Below are positions 17,072 through 26,600 of a DNA stretch of 64,000 nucleotides, piece by piece. The first letter of the stretch is position 1. Each line of letters begins with the position of its first letter. Source of the stretch: G965276675 sp965276675 (GTDB lineage: Bacteria; Acidobacteriota; Terriglobia; Terriglobales; Acidobacteriaceae); assembly GCA_965276675.1 (NCBI GenBank), contig OZ255624.1, forward strand, positions 4,030,001-4,094,000. Reading direction: 5' to 3'. The notes under the pieces are model-generated. The model did no database searches and was not told the DNA's origin. It saw only the letters and a list, made by a program, of their open reading frames with translations. The position numbers were made by a program, and so were the translations under genes.

Positions 17072-19729
17072 TTAGTCCTTACCCGGCCTGGTCAGAGCCA
17101 GCTGGATCAGCGTCCGTTGCTCCAGCGCATGCGCCTTGGCCGAGCCGGTCGCCGGGCTGGCGGCCGGTGACCGCTTCAGGCTGCGCACCGGCTTGTTTCC
17201 TGCCAGCTGCCGGAGCCGCGGCATCACGAAGAAGAGCGCCCCCATGTTGGCTGGCTCCTCCTGCACCCAAACGATCTCCCGCGCCCCGGGGTGCCGCTGC
17301 AACTCGGCCACGATCTCGGCCTCCGGCCAAGGGTAGAGCTGATCAAGGAAAATAATCGCCGTCTTGCGGTCCCCGTGCTTGTTTCGCTCCAGGATCAGCT
17401 CATGTCCGATCTTGCCGGTGCAAAGCAAGAGGCGTTCCGCACTCTCGACCTCTCGGTCCGGCCGGACATTCAGGAAGTGCGGAGCCTCGAACTCCGCCAG
17501 TGCGGACGAGGCTTCGGGGTGCCGCAGCATGCTCTTCGGCGTGAACGCCACCAACGGCTTGCGCCAGGAGCGCATCGCCTGTCGCCGGAGCAGGTGAAAG
17601 TACTGCGCCGCGGTCGAGGGCTGGCAGATTTGGATGTTATCGTGCGCCGCCAGCTGCAAGTAGCGCTCCATGCGCGCGCTCGAGTGCTCCGGACCCTGGC
17701 CCTCGTACCCATGGGGCAGCAGCATCACCAGCCCGCTCAGCAATCCCCACTTGTCCTCACCGGACGAGATGAACTGGTCGATGATGATCTGGGCCCCGTT
17801 GGCGAAGTCGCCAAACTGAGCCTCCCACAGCACCAGACCCTCCGGCATATCCCGGCTATACCCATACTCAAACCCCAACACCCCGGCCTCGGAGAGCAGC
17901 GAATTATAAACCTCAAACCGGGCCTGGTCTGGCGACACATGCGCCAGCGGAACGTACCGCGATTCATTCTCCACATCGACCAGTACGCTGTGCCGCTGGT
18001 TGAAGGTGCCGCGCTGGCTGTCCTGCCCGCTCAGCCGTACCCGCGTTCCCGCCTTCAGCAGCGAGGCGAAGGCCAGCGCCTCCGCCATGCCGTAATCGAT
18101 GGCACGCTTGCCGCTGCCCATCTCCGCCCGCTGCTCCAGAAGCTTCCGGATCTTGGGGTGAATATGGAACTCCGGCGGATAGATGGTCAGCGCCGTCGTG
18201 AGTTCCCCGAGAGCCGCTACACTCAGTCCCGTCTCGACCTCGTACTCCGGCTTCCACAGACCGCCGTGATACCGCGACCAGTACTCGGGTAGCTTCGCCA
18301 GATGCGGGATCCCCAACGAGGCAGCTTCTCCCTGCGCGGCGGCAAACTCGGCCTGCAGCTCCTGTACGCGGGGGGCTACATCGGCCCCGAGCTGCTTGGC
18401 ATAGAGCTCGTAGAGCGCCGGATGGTTCTTGATCCTGGCATAGCGCAGCGGCTGCGTGATGGTCGGATCATCCACCTCACTGTGGCCATGCCGCCGATAC
18501 CCAATCAGGTCGATCACTACATCGGAGCCGAAGCGGGCGCGGTACTCCGCCGCCAGCTCCGCGATGCGCACCACCGCATCCGGGTCCTCCGCGTTAACGT
18601 GGAAGATGGGCACATCCATGCGCTTGGCCAGATCGGAGGAGAAGCGGGAGGAGTTGGACTCCTTCGGCTCCGCCGTGAAGCCGATCAGGTTGTTGGCGAT
18701 GATGTGGAGGCTACCGCCGACCGAGTAGCCCTCGATCCCGCCCAGGTTCAGCGTCTCCGCCCAGATGCCCTGGCCGGCAAAGGCCGCATCCCCGTGGATG
18801 CCGATCAGCAGCACCTCGGCCTCGCCCTCCGCGCCGATGCGGTCCTGCTTGGCTTTGGCGCGCCCCATGGCCACCGGATCGACCGCCTCCAGATGGCTCG
18901 GGTTGGACGCCAGGTGCAGCCCGATACTCTGCCCATTCCGCGCCGGGAAGCGCCCCGTGGCCCCCACATGATATTTCACATCCCCACCTCCCAACACACT
19001 CCGGGGGTCGGCATCTTCAAACTTCGCGAAGATCTCCGCCGCGGATCGGCCGATGGTGTTCACCATCACGTTCAGGCGGCCGCGGTGGCTCATCGCGATC
19101 AATGCCCTTTCCACGCCTAATTCTCCGGACCGGCTCAGGAGCGCATCGAGCAGCGGGATCAGTGCGGTCACGCCTTCGAGCGAGAACCGCTTGGTGCCCA
19201 GATAGCGCGACTGGATGACCTGTTCGAAGAGGTCGGCTCGAATCAGCAGATCTAAAATTCGCTGACGATCAGGGATCCGTTGCCGGTCCGGAGCCGCCGC
19301 GTCGCGCTCAAGACGTTCCTCGATCCATTCGCGCCTCGCCGAATCGGCAATGTGCATGAACTCGGCGCCGATCGTGCCGCAGTAATAGCGACGCGCCTCA
19401 TCGGCCAGGGAACCGGAGATGTCGAGCGCGGGCACCTGCACGTCACACAGATACTGCCCGAGGGGATCGAGGGTTGCTTGCAAGTACCCCAAGCGGCGAA
19501 AGAGGTCGAAGATCCGCTCGCGTTCGGATATGGCTGGAACCGCTGGGGCGACTGGCGCAGCAGGAGAGTCGCCGTTGCTTGAGGCAGCAATGTTGATGGG
19601 TACAGTTTCTGTCAGCGCTTTACGATTTGATTTTGTAGATTTCACGCTTGGTCCATGCTCTCTGGGTGAGGCTGGACACCGCGCATCGCCGTCTGGCCGC
19701 AACGCGAGGCGAAGCATCACCCTACACAC
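17072..19729 (-). CDS. sucA: 2-oxoglutarate dehydrogenase E1 component
   Basis: Thiamine-diphosphate enzyme of the TCA cycle that decarboxylates 2-oxoglutarate and passes the succinyl group to E2. Key family blocks are present: SHRGRLNVM, the ThDP pyrophosphate region from GDAAFAGQG to NN, YRRHGHSEVDDPT, and the C-terminal transketolase-like half with DYGMAEALAFASLL and LSGQDSQRGTFNQRH. The first ~65 residues are variable and low in conservation. The longest frame begins with GTG at 19729; ATG at 19717 and GTG at 19645 are alternatives and I cannot decide between them. E2 and E3 genes are not adjacent in this window. Confidence 0.94.
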   Translation of the reverse strand: MCRVMLRLALRPDGDARCPASPREHGPSVKSTKSNRKALTETVPINIAASSNGDSPAAPVAPAVPAISERERIFDLFRRLGYLQATLDPLGQYLCDVQVPALDISGSLADEARRYYCGTIGAEFMHIADSARREWIEERLERDAAAPDRQRIPDRQRILDLLIRADLFEQVIQSRYLGTKRFSLEGVTALIPLLDALLSRSGELGVERALIAMSHRGRLNVMVNTIGRSAAEIFAKFEDADPRSVLGGGDVKYHVGATGRFPARNGQSIGLHLASNPSHLEAVDPVAMGRAKAKQDRIGAEGEAEVLLIGIHGDAAFAGQGIWAETLNLGGIEGYSVGGSLHIIANNLIGFTAEPKESNSSRFSSDLAKRMDVPIFHVNAEDPDAVVRIAELAAEYRARFGSDVVIDLIGYRRHGHSEVDDPTITQPLRYARIKNHPALYELYAKQLGADVAPRVQELQAEFAAAQGEAASLGIPHLAKLPEYWSRYHGGLWKPEYEVETGLSVAALGELTTALTIYPPEFHIHPKIRKLLEQRAEMGSGKRAIDYGMAEALAFASLLKAGTRVRLSGQDSQRGTFNQRHSVLVDVENESRYVPLAHVSPDQARFEVYNSLLSEAGVLGFEYGYSRDMPEGLVLWEAQFGDFANGAQIIIDQFISSGEDKWGLLSGLVMLLPHGYEGQGPEHSSARMERYLQLAAHDNIQICQPSTAAQYFHLLRRQAMRSWRKPLVAFTPKSMLRHPEASSALAEFEAPHFLNVRPDREVESAERLLLCTGKIGHELILERNKHGDRKTAIIFLDQLYPWPEAEIVAELQRHPGAREIVWVQEEPANMGALFFVMPRLRQLAGNKPVRSLKRSPAASPATGSAKAHALEQRTLIQLALTRPGKD

Positions 19730-20166
19730 GAGGCTCTTCTCTCGCGCCTGTATCTAGCTTACAAAGAAGATGGCTGGCAATCTATCGCGAAGTCTGTTCC
19801 GTACAAACAGAATCACCTATCCCGGCCAAAACGCGTCGATTTGGCTGCGGCAATTTGCAAATGACACACATCCCGGTCGTTTTCTTCATAGCAGAGCAGC
19901 CAGCGCAGTCCCATCTTGCCCGCAGAAGACACTCTACGTTCCCAGTCCGTGGTCAAGCAGAGTAATAGGCGAAGTCATCCTCTTTGACCTGCAAGCAGAA
20001 CCCGGCCGAGTTCTCCAGGGCATCAATAAGCCGGTCCTGGATGGAGCAATCACAGACACAAAGTGATTCCGTGGGTCAGACGGTGAACGACAGGTCTCGA
20101 TAACTGGTTTCCCCATCTGTCCAATTCTTCTGGAGAAAGGCTAACAATCAAAGCTACCCTAAAAGT
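19730..20166. other. Non-coding region between sucA and the transpeptidase gene
   Basis: About 440 bp between two divergent genes. Only short frames without ribosome-binding sites occur. It must contain promoters for both directions. I see no RNA gene, repeat or riboswitch here. Confidence 0.5.
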
Positions 20167-21126
20167 GTGCGAAGAAGCCGCAGCTCCAGTTCGCAGCAAC
20201 GTAATGCCTGCGACGTTTCTCAAAGCTTACTCAACCGGGTCTGCTGGCTCGCGTTGGCGCTCCTCTGCTCTGGCAATCTTCCCTCGATACATGCACAACG
20301 CACTGTATCCGCAATACACGGACCTAAGCGCTACGGCGGAGAGAGCGTCGTTGTACTGGACATTGCAACCGGGCGCATCGTCGACCATGTATCCACTCTC
20401 TCTCAGTTCGGCTCCACCTCTGCAACACCCGGATCGATACTCAAACCTCTTTTGTTGAAGGAAGCGATTGCCGAGGGCAGAGTGACGCCGGACACCACGG
20501 TCGCCTGCCATCGCGTTCTAAAGGTCGGATCTCGCTCGCTGGCCTGTACGCACCCGCAACAATCGGTCGTGTTCACCGGAGAGCAGGCACTGGCTTACTC
20601 CTGCAACAGCTACTTCGCAAAGCTTGCAGAGCGCATCTCCGATGCAGTGGTGACGCGCACACTCCGGAGCTATGGCTTCGATGGTGCGTTCGACCCACCT
20701 GCAAACGGAGTCACTCTGGATAATATGGCGCAAAGGCAGCTTCTGGTGCTCGGCCTCTCTGGCATGCGCGTTACGCCGATAGAGGTGGCAATGGCTTATC
20801 GCAAGCTTGCGTTGCAGATCATCCAACATCTGCACGATCCTGCACTCGCGACTGTTGCGGCCGGGCTTGAGGGATCGGTGAGATATGGGATGGCTCACAA
20901 TGCTTTTGTGACCGGAAGAGAGGTCGCCGGGAAGACGGGAACAGCAAGCAATCCGGGAGAGCTCTGGACGCATGGGTGGTTTGCCGGTTTCGCTCCTGCG
21001 TACCATCCTGCGTACGTGGTCGTCGTCTACGTTCCCCGGGGCAATGGAGCGGATGCGGCTCATCTCGCGAGTCTGGCGTTTACCAGCCTGCTCGTTTCCT
21101 CACCTCAACTGAAACGTAACAGATGA
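20167..21126 (+). CDS. Stand-alone penicillin-binding transpeptidase domain, 319 aa
   Basis: A GTG start is followed by a hydrophobic export segment (about residues 22-43). All three penicillin-binding motifs are present: SxxK as S90-I-L-K93 in PGSILKP, SxN as S145-C-N147, and KTG at K256-T-G-T. This should be a peptidoglycan DD-transpeptidase or carboxypeptidase with beta-lactam-sensitive chemistry. It is short: no dimerisation, glycosyltransferase or PASTA domain. Its stop overlaps the SpoIID-like gene's ATG by four bases, so the pair is translationally coupled. The pair runs toward the alpha-2-macroglobulin operon; bacterial alpha-2-macroglobulins are often linked to a PBP (PbpC), and this may be the local equivalent. 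Confidence 0.85.
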   Translation: MRRSRSSSSQQRNACDVSQSLLNRVCWLALALLCSGNLPSIHAQRTVSAIHGPKRYGGESVVVLDIATGRIVDHVSTLSQFGSTSATPGSILKPLLLKEAIAEGRVTPDTTVACHRVLKVGSRSLACTHPQQSVVFTGEQALAYSCNSYFAKLAERISDAVVTRTLRSYGFDGAFDPPANGVTLDNMAQRQLLVLGLSGMRVTPIEVAMAYRKLALQIIQHLHDPALATVAAGLEGSVRYGMAHNAFVTGREVAGKTGTASNPGELWTHGWFAGFAPAYHPAYVVVVYVPRGNGADAAHLASLAFTSLLVSSPQLKRNR

Positions 21127-22907
21127 AGTTACTTTACCGCAGCCGCCACGCACTGGTGTACCTGCTGCAGTGCCTGCTATCCATCGGCCTGGCGTACGCG
21201 CAAGGCGCGCCAGAAGCGGGCAATATCACAGTAGGGCTCTTCTCCACGCATGCCGTGCACGCGCTCACCATCACTCCAGTTGGTGTCGGAGCAACCATCT
21301 CACGGTGTAAGCACTGCCCGGCGAAGCCTCTGGTCTCGCCAGTTCACATCGAGCTTCATGGGAAGACACTCGTGATCGACTCCCAGATTGTGCCCCTACC
21401 GATTGTCCATCTCGAGGGCGCTCTCCGGATTCAAGAAAATCCTAAGGAAGCGGGCGGCGGACGCGTAACTGCTGCCGGTTTTTGGGATCTCCGAAGCATC
21501 GGAGATTCAGTCCAGGTGCTGCTCACTCTTCCCGTGGAGCGCTACGTGACCTCGGCGCTGGAGGGAGAATCGGCACCGGATGAGCCGCTGGCATCGCTGG
21601 AGGCCGAGGCTGTAGCAGCCCGTACCTACGCCCTCGTCAACCGTAACCGGCATAGGAGCGAAGGCTTTAATCTATGTGACAGCACACACTGCCAGGCGCT
21701 GAACTTTCGCGCTCTCCGGCCAGCCGTCTCGCAGGCCGTCGCGCTCACCACTGGGGAGACGCTGTGGACGGGCAAACGCCGCGCTGAGGTGTATTACACC
21801 CAACACTGCGGAGGCAGGACGGAGGATGTACGGAGCCTTTGGCCAAACGTGCACGCGCCCTATTTGGTCTCGCACGCTGACCCGTACTGTCTGCGCCAAT
21901 CAGCAGCGCAGTGGCACGCGGAGTTCTCTCTAAATGATCTTTCAAGCGCGCTTCAGAAGCAGGGCTGGCATACTCCCGCGCGTATCGAACAGCTGCGCAT
22001 CCTGAGACATACGGAAAGTGGCCGTGCAGCAACTCTGCTTCTGGCAGGAGATGGCGCTACGGCAAGCGTTGCGGCGAGTAGCCTTCGCTTTGCTGTAAAC
22101 CGGGCGTACGGCTGGAACCAGCTACGCAGCGATTGGTACACCCTCCACATTGCGCAGGGCAGGGCATTCATGGATGGCAAGGGCTATGGCCACGGGGTCG
22201 GGCTATGCCAGGCTGGTGCGCGCGAGATGGCGAAGGAAGGACGAGACTACAGAGCAATCCTCAGCTTCTACTATCCGGGCACGCGCGTCGGTGTCAGCTC
22301 GAGCGACGAAGGCTGGCATCGCTTCCCTGCAAACGGTTGGACGCTTAATGCGGTGAACTCCGCGAGTGACGTCTCTACGCCTGAAATCGCTGCGCTGCTG
22401 GCCAGCGGATCACTAGCCTGGCGCAAGGCTCAAGAACGATACGGAGTCCACGCGACAATTCATCCTGAGGTGCACCTATTTCCCACTACCGAGCTCTTTC
22501 GTCAGGCGACCTCCGAGCCGGGATGGATGCTGGGTACCACTCGCGGCGATGAGATTCATCTGCAGCCACTCTCTGTTCTGCAGAAGCAGCATCAGCTCGA
22601 GCCAACGCTGCTTCATGAGTTCCTCCATGTCCTCGTGGAGCACGATGCGGGAGATAAGGCTCCGCTCTGGTTGCGCGAGGGGCTGGTGGAATCGTTCGGA
22701 GACGACCCGCCGCTGGCAATGTCACGTGCACGCCCCACAATGGCTGCTCTGGATCTCGCGCTGCAGCATCCTTCCGATGCGCATGCGTCGCGCCTCGCAC
22801 ATGAAGAGGCGGGCGGGCGTGTTGCATCGCTCATACGAAGCTATGGCATGAGCACAGTTCGCCGGTGGTTACGGGATGGCGTTCCCGCCGGACTCCCGAA
22901 GAGGTAA
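21123..22907 (+). CDS. SpoIID/LytB-domain protein with C-terminal HExxH metallopeptidase-like domain, 594 aa
   Basis: A signal peptide (LLQCLLSIGLAYAQG) is followed by a SpoIID region: LEGESAPDEPLASLEAEAVA then ARTYALVNR, and the end block GHGVGLCQAG near residue 355. SpoIID-type domains bind and cleave denuded peptidoglycan glycan strands. After residue ~430 a second region contains LLHEFLHVLVEH (HExxH near residues 497-501) and PLWLREGLVESFGD about 20 residues later. This resembles gluzincin-like 'peptidase MA' proteins, with the Glu of REGLVE as third zinc ligand. This combination may correspond to the DUF2300 proteins found next to YfaS-like alpha-2-macroglobulins; I am not certain. The 3' end overlaps the convergent membrane-protein gene by 39 bp. 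Confidence 0.8.
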   Translation: MKLLYRSRHALVYLLQCLLSIGLAYAQGAPEAGNITVGLFSTHAVHALTITPVGVGATISRCKHCPAKPLVSPVHIELHGKTLVIDSQIVPLPIVHLEGALRIQENPKEAGGGRVTAAGFWDLRSIGDSVQVLLTLPVERYVTSALEGESAPDEPLASLEAEAVAARTYALVNRNRHRSEGFNLCDSTHCQALNFRALRPAVSQAVALTTGETLWTGKRRAEVYYTQHCGGRTEDVRSLWPNVHAPYLVSHADPYCLRQSAAQWHAEFSLNDLSSALQKQGWHTPARIEQLRILRHTESGRAATLLLAGDGATASVAASSLRFAVNRAYGWNQLRSDWYTLHIAQGRAFMDGKGYGHGVGLCQAGAREMAKEGRDYRAILSFYYPGTRVGVSSSDEGWHRFPANGWTLNAVNSASDVSTPEIAALLASGSLAWRKAQERYGVHATIHPEVHLFPTTELFRQATSEPGWMLGTTRGDEIHLQPLSVLQKQHQLEPTLLHEFLHVLVEHDAGDKAPLWLREGLVESFGDDPPLAMSRARPTMAALDLALQHPSDAHASRLAHEEAGGRVASLIRSYGMSTVRRWLRDGVPAGLPKR

Positions 22908-23678
22908 AGTCCGATGACGCAGATAGCTGCCGATAAGATGAAGCACAAAAACCCAAAACAGCAGATCCACGGCGAAGACGATGCCCAATCGAAGGATGAC
23001 GCTAGCGGATTCAAGCGCCGCGCCGTGACCGAATCGCCAGCCTACCAGCCCGTCTGTAACTTGGACGCTGACCCAAGCTGCCAGCGCGGTGATAAGCCAG
23101 TAGTAGGGGCGCAACCAGAGGGAGCACGCGTTCGCTAGAGGAACTCGCCTGAGTCCTGAAGCAACCATCTCGACGATGGGGGGCAGCAAGAGACCCGGGA
23201 GTATCCACCACCGCAGAGCGGCAAATGCAGAGATCTGCCATTTGTAAATCCGCCCATAGGTGAAGAAGGCACGCATGCCCGCCGGCAGCTTTGAGTTCCA
23301 GTAACCAGCATGCAGGGGCGCGTGACTTTCCCCCGACGCGATAGGGAGCAGCAACAACCACCAAAGAAACAACCAGCCGGCTGTCAGAAGAAGCGCGAGG
23401 AGTATCGAGCGATGGGCTTCGGAAGCGCAAAGACGGCGGCAGGTTTCTACCTGGACATACAGGAACGCTGCGATGAGCAGCGCTGCTATCACAATCGCGA
23501 TAAGTAACTGCCACAGGTGCGAGTCTGGAATTTGCAGCCAGAGCATACCCAAAAGCGCCAGCATTAGGTTGGCTGGACCTTGCAGCAGAAGGATGGCCGA
23601 CTTACTCCGCACCGAGCGAACGGCATCCTGCAGGACCGCAGTCATCTTCGCCTCCGTAACCCTCGCCTGCCGGATCAA
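22869..23678 (-). CDS. Multi-spanning membrane protein of unknown function, 269 aa
   Basis: About six hydrophobic segments (for example LMLALLGMLWLQIP, LLIAIVIAALLIAAFLYVQV, ILLALLLTAGWLFLWWLLLL, IVFAVDLLFWVFVLHLIGSY) and few charged residues between them. I do not recognise a family. Its start overlaps the alpha-2-macroglobulin stop by four bases, so it is the last gene of that operon and may anchor or sense for it. Its 3' end overlaps the convergent SpoIID-like gene. Confidence 0.75.
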   Translation of the reverse strand: MIRQARVTEAKMTAVLQDAVRSVRSKSAILLLQGPANLMLALLGMLWLQIPDSHLWQLLIAIVIAALLIAAFLYVQVETCRRLCASEAHRSILLALLLTAGWLFLWWLLLLPIASGESHAPLHAGYWNSKLPAGMRAFFTYGRIYKWQISAFAALRWWILPGLLLPPIVEMVASGLRRVPLANACSLWLRPYYWLITALAAWVSVQVTDGLVGWRFGHGAALESASVILRLGIVFAVDLLFWVFVLHLIGSYLRHRTLPLRESGGNAIP

Positions 23679-26600
23679 GGCTTCACCTCCAGGCGGAGCG
23701 CATCCGTTGTCGCCTGCACCTCGGGTTGGTACATCGGCTCCACATGCGCGGGACTGATGGCGAAGCTGCCCGGATTGACAACCTTGAGCAGATAAAACGA
23801 CTCGTGCCGTCCAGAGAATTCATTCACGAAGAACGCAGCACGGTCATCCCGGAACTCGCGGTGAATGAACCAGTCCTCCCACGTGTCCGGACGGCCCTGA
23901 ATGGTGTAGCTGCCTTCGTGAAGTTCGAACTCCGTTCCGGCGGGGATCGGATCTTCGATCACCAGATACTTCGCGGGGGAGCCGTTGACCGCGAGGTGAA
24001 CAGCCAGCACATCGCCGCTCGCGACGGTTCCATTCAGCGGATCGAGCCGGTACTGGATCTCGCCGTTCTTCTCAACCTTCACCAGTTTGTAGTAGTCCCG
24101 CGTCAGATTGAGCGAGAGGCTGCCCTTCTGATAGAGGCGCTTTTCAGTCGCGTAGTACGTGCCGCGCACCGACCAGTAGGCGCTTCCGCTGCCATGTTTC
24201 ACGATCGTGATCATGTTACCCTGCGGCCGCAGCGGTGAGGCCGGGAGCTGCACGGGAAGAACGGCTCCGCTGACCGCGTCAGCAGAGGTGAAATGCCGCT
24301 TCGCCACGGAAGCTCCGTTCAGCAGCACATCTACATCAAAGTCGCCCTGCAACTCCTTGGACTCGACGAGGTAGTCCGCCAGTCCGTAGATCGCAGTGGC
24401 GGTCTGCTTGGTCGAGAACCACCAACCCCCTCCGTTGCGTGCGAGCACCAGCCACTGCGCAGCCTTCGGCAGCAGCGGGCTCTTCGGGTCAGCGTGCACC
24501 AGAAGCTTCAACGCATACGCGGTGGCTTCCACACTGTCGTCCTCATCGATGTCGAGCAGCTCGTCATGTGCTGCTTCCCAGTACGCCACGGCGCCTTTTT
24601 GCTGCGCCTTGCTTTCAAGCAGGTGGGCTGCATCCTGTGCCCGGCTGTCCTGGCTCTGTGCCAATATCAACCCTGTGAGCGCCAGCGCCTCAGAGGAGAG
24701 GTCGTTGCGCCTGGACCAGAGCACGTCGAGCGATTTGCTGTTTGGCCGGCCGGCCTGCGCCAACGCGTACGCCACATAAGCTCGCAGCTCCGGCTTCATG
24801 CGGGGATGCGCCGTAAGCTGCTTCCCGAGATAGTCGATCCCGCGCGTCAGGTGCGACGTGTCCACCGCCGTTCCTGAGCTCTTCACCTGCGCCAATCCGG
24901 AGACGACATAGGCGGTCATGTAAACACGGCTGTCATCTTCCTTCCACCAACCCCATCCGCCATCGTCGTGCTGATAGTCATACAGGCGCTGCAGCCCCGC
25001 ATTGATCTTGCGGCCGAGCGACTCCTGGTCCACATGCGCCGCGACCTTCAATTTTGCAAGAGTCTGCGACACGATGACATTCGGCAGCAGACTCGACATG
25101 GTCTGCTCGGTGCATCCATATGGGAAGCTGGTAAGGTAATCGAGCGCAGAGAAGAGGCTGCCCGCAATTGATGGACTTACCTGGATAGCGACCGAGTGTG
25201 CCGCTGGGTCCGTATTCGCCGGAAAGTTTACAGGCAGTTCGGCGCGGCCATCTGCTTCGCTCACGATGCCGCCACCATTGATGGTCTCCGGAACGCCGAT
25301 CGGCTCCACAGGAAAGCTGACCTGGAGCGCATCCGACTCCTGATTCGTCAGCGCCTTACCGAGAAGCGTCGCCGTCCCGACCGCGTCCGCGCGCATGCCC
25401 CACGGCAGGGTCGCCTCGCCGCGGCTAGGCACGCTTAGTTGCTGGGCAGCGCCCGAGAGCAGCGTGAGTCCCTGCACGTCAAGTGAGACAGTAGCTTGCT
25501 TGGGCTGATCAAGATAATTATGAACGATCAGTGGCACGGTGAGCATATCGCCTTTGCTGAGGAAGCGCGGCGTGCCCATGCGCACGATGATGTTCTTCCG
25601 CACCAGCACACGATTGATGGCTGATCCTGCCTTTGAATCCGCGGTAATGGTGTGGACAGTGGTTCTCCATGTGGTGAGCGAATCGGGAAAGACCAGCGTC
25701 ACGCGCGCGTGGCCACCCGCATTCGTGTGGATTGTAGAGGCCCAGAAGGCAGTGTCCGGGAATGCCTTGCGGATCTTCGGCTGCACCAGATCCGAGCCCG
25801 GCTTCACCTGCGCCAGCTGGCGCCGATAGCGTGACTCCCGCATCGCCAGCATCGGCGACTTCAAGCCTGCCTCTCCGCTGAAATAGTAGGTCAGCGAAGA
25901 CTCGACAGAGACAGAGGGAGAACGATCCGGGTAGAGCCTGCTGACCATGTCTCCGCTAGTGTCGCGCTGGATCGAGTAGATGGCCTCATCAACGACGCCA
26001 AAGCTCATGTCGGCGCTGACCGGCTTACCTGCGTGATCCTTCGTCGTCACTTCGAAGGACGCACTCTCGCCGGGCTGAAAGACGCCCTTGTCAGGTGTGA
26101 TCTCTACATTCAAAGTGCGCTCGGCAGGCGGCACCTTGAGGGATCTATGCGCTTGGTAGAGCTGGTCGTTCTTCATGTAAACCGCATCCACGTTCAGGTT
26201 GGGCTGCGCATCGGCTCCGATTGGGATATCGAAGTTCATCGTCTTCCCGGGTGAGGACACGACCTCTTTCGTTTGCAAGGTCATTCCGGAGACTGTCACC
26301 AGAGCATGGATGTCTCCCTCTTCCGAAACAAGCGTCAGGTGTGCCGTATCTCCCGGCGCGTAGACCTTCTTGTCCGCGACAATCTGGACGTTCTGGCCGC
26401 TCAGGAAACCATAGTCTGCGTTTGCATTTTTAGCACCGATGACCCATAGCCAAGATGTGTCCTGTACGGTGCGGTTCTCCGGAGTCTTAGCGGACGCTTC
26501 TACCTCCATGCTGCCGGCGCCGTCTGCCTTGATCTGTGCAGTGGCGCGTCCACTGCTATCAGTGGTTACGTCAGTGGACCCGCGTTCTGTTGTAGTGGAA

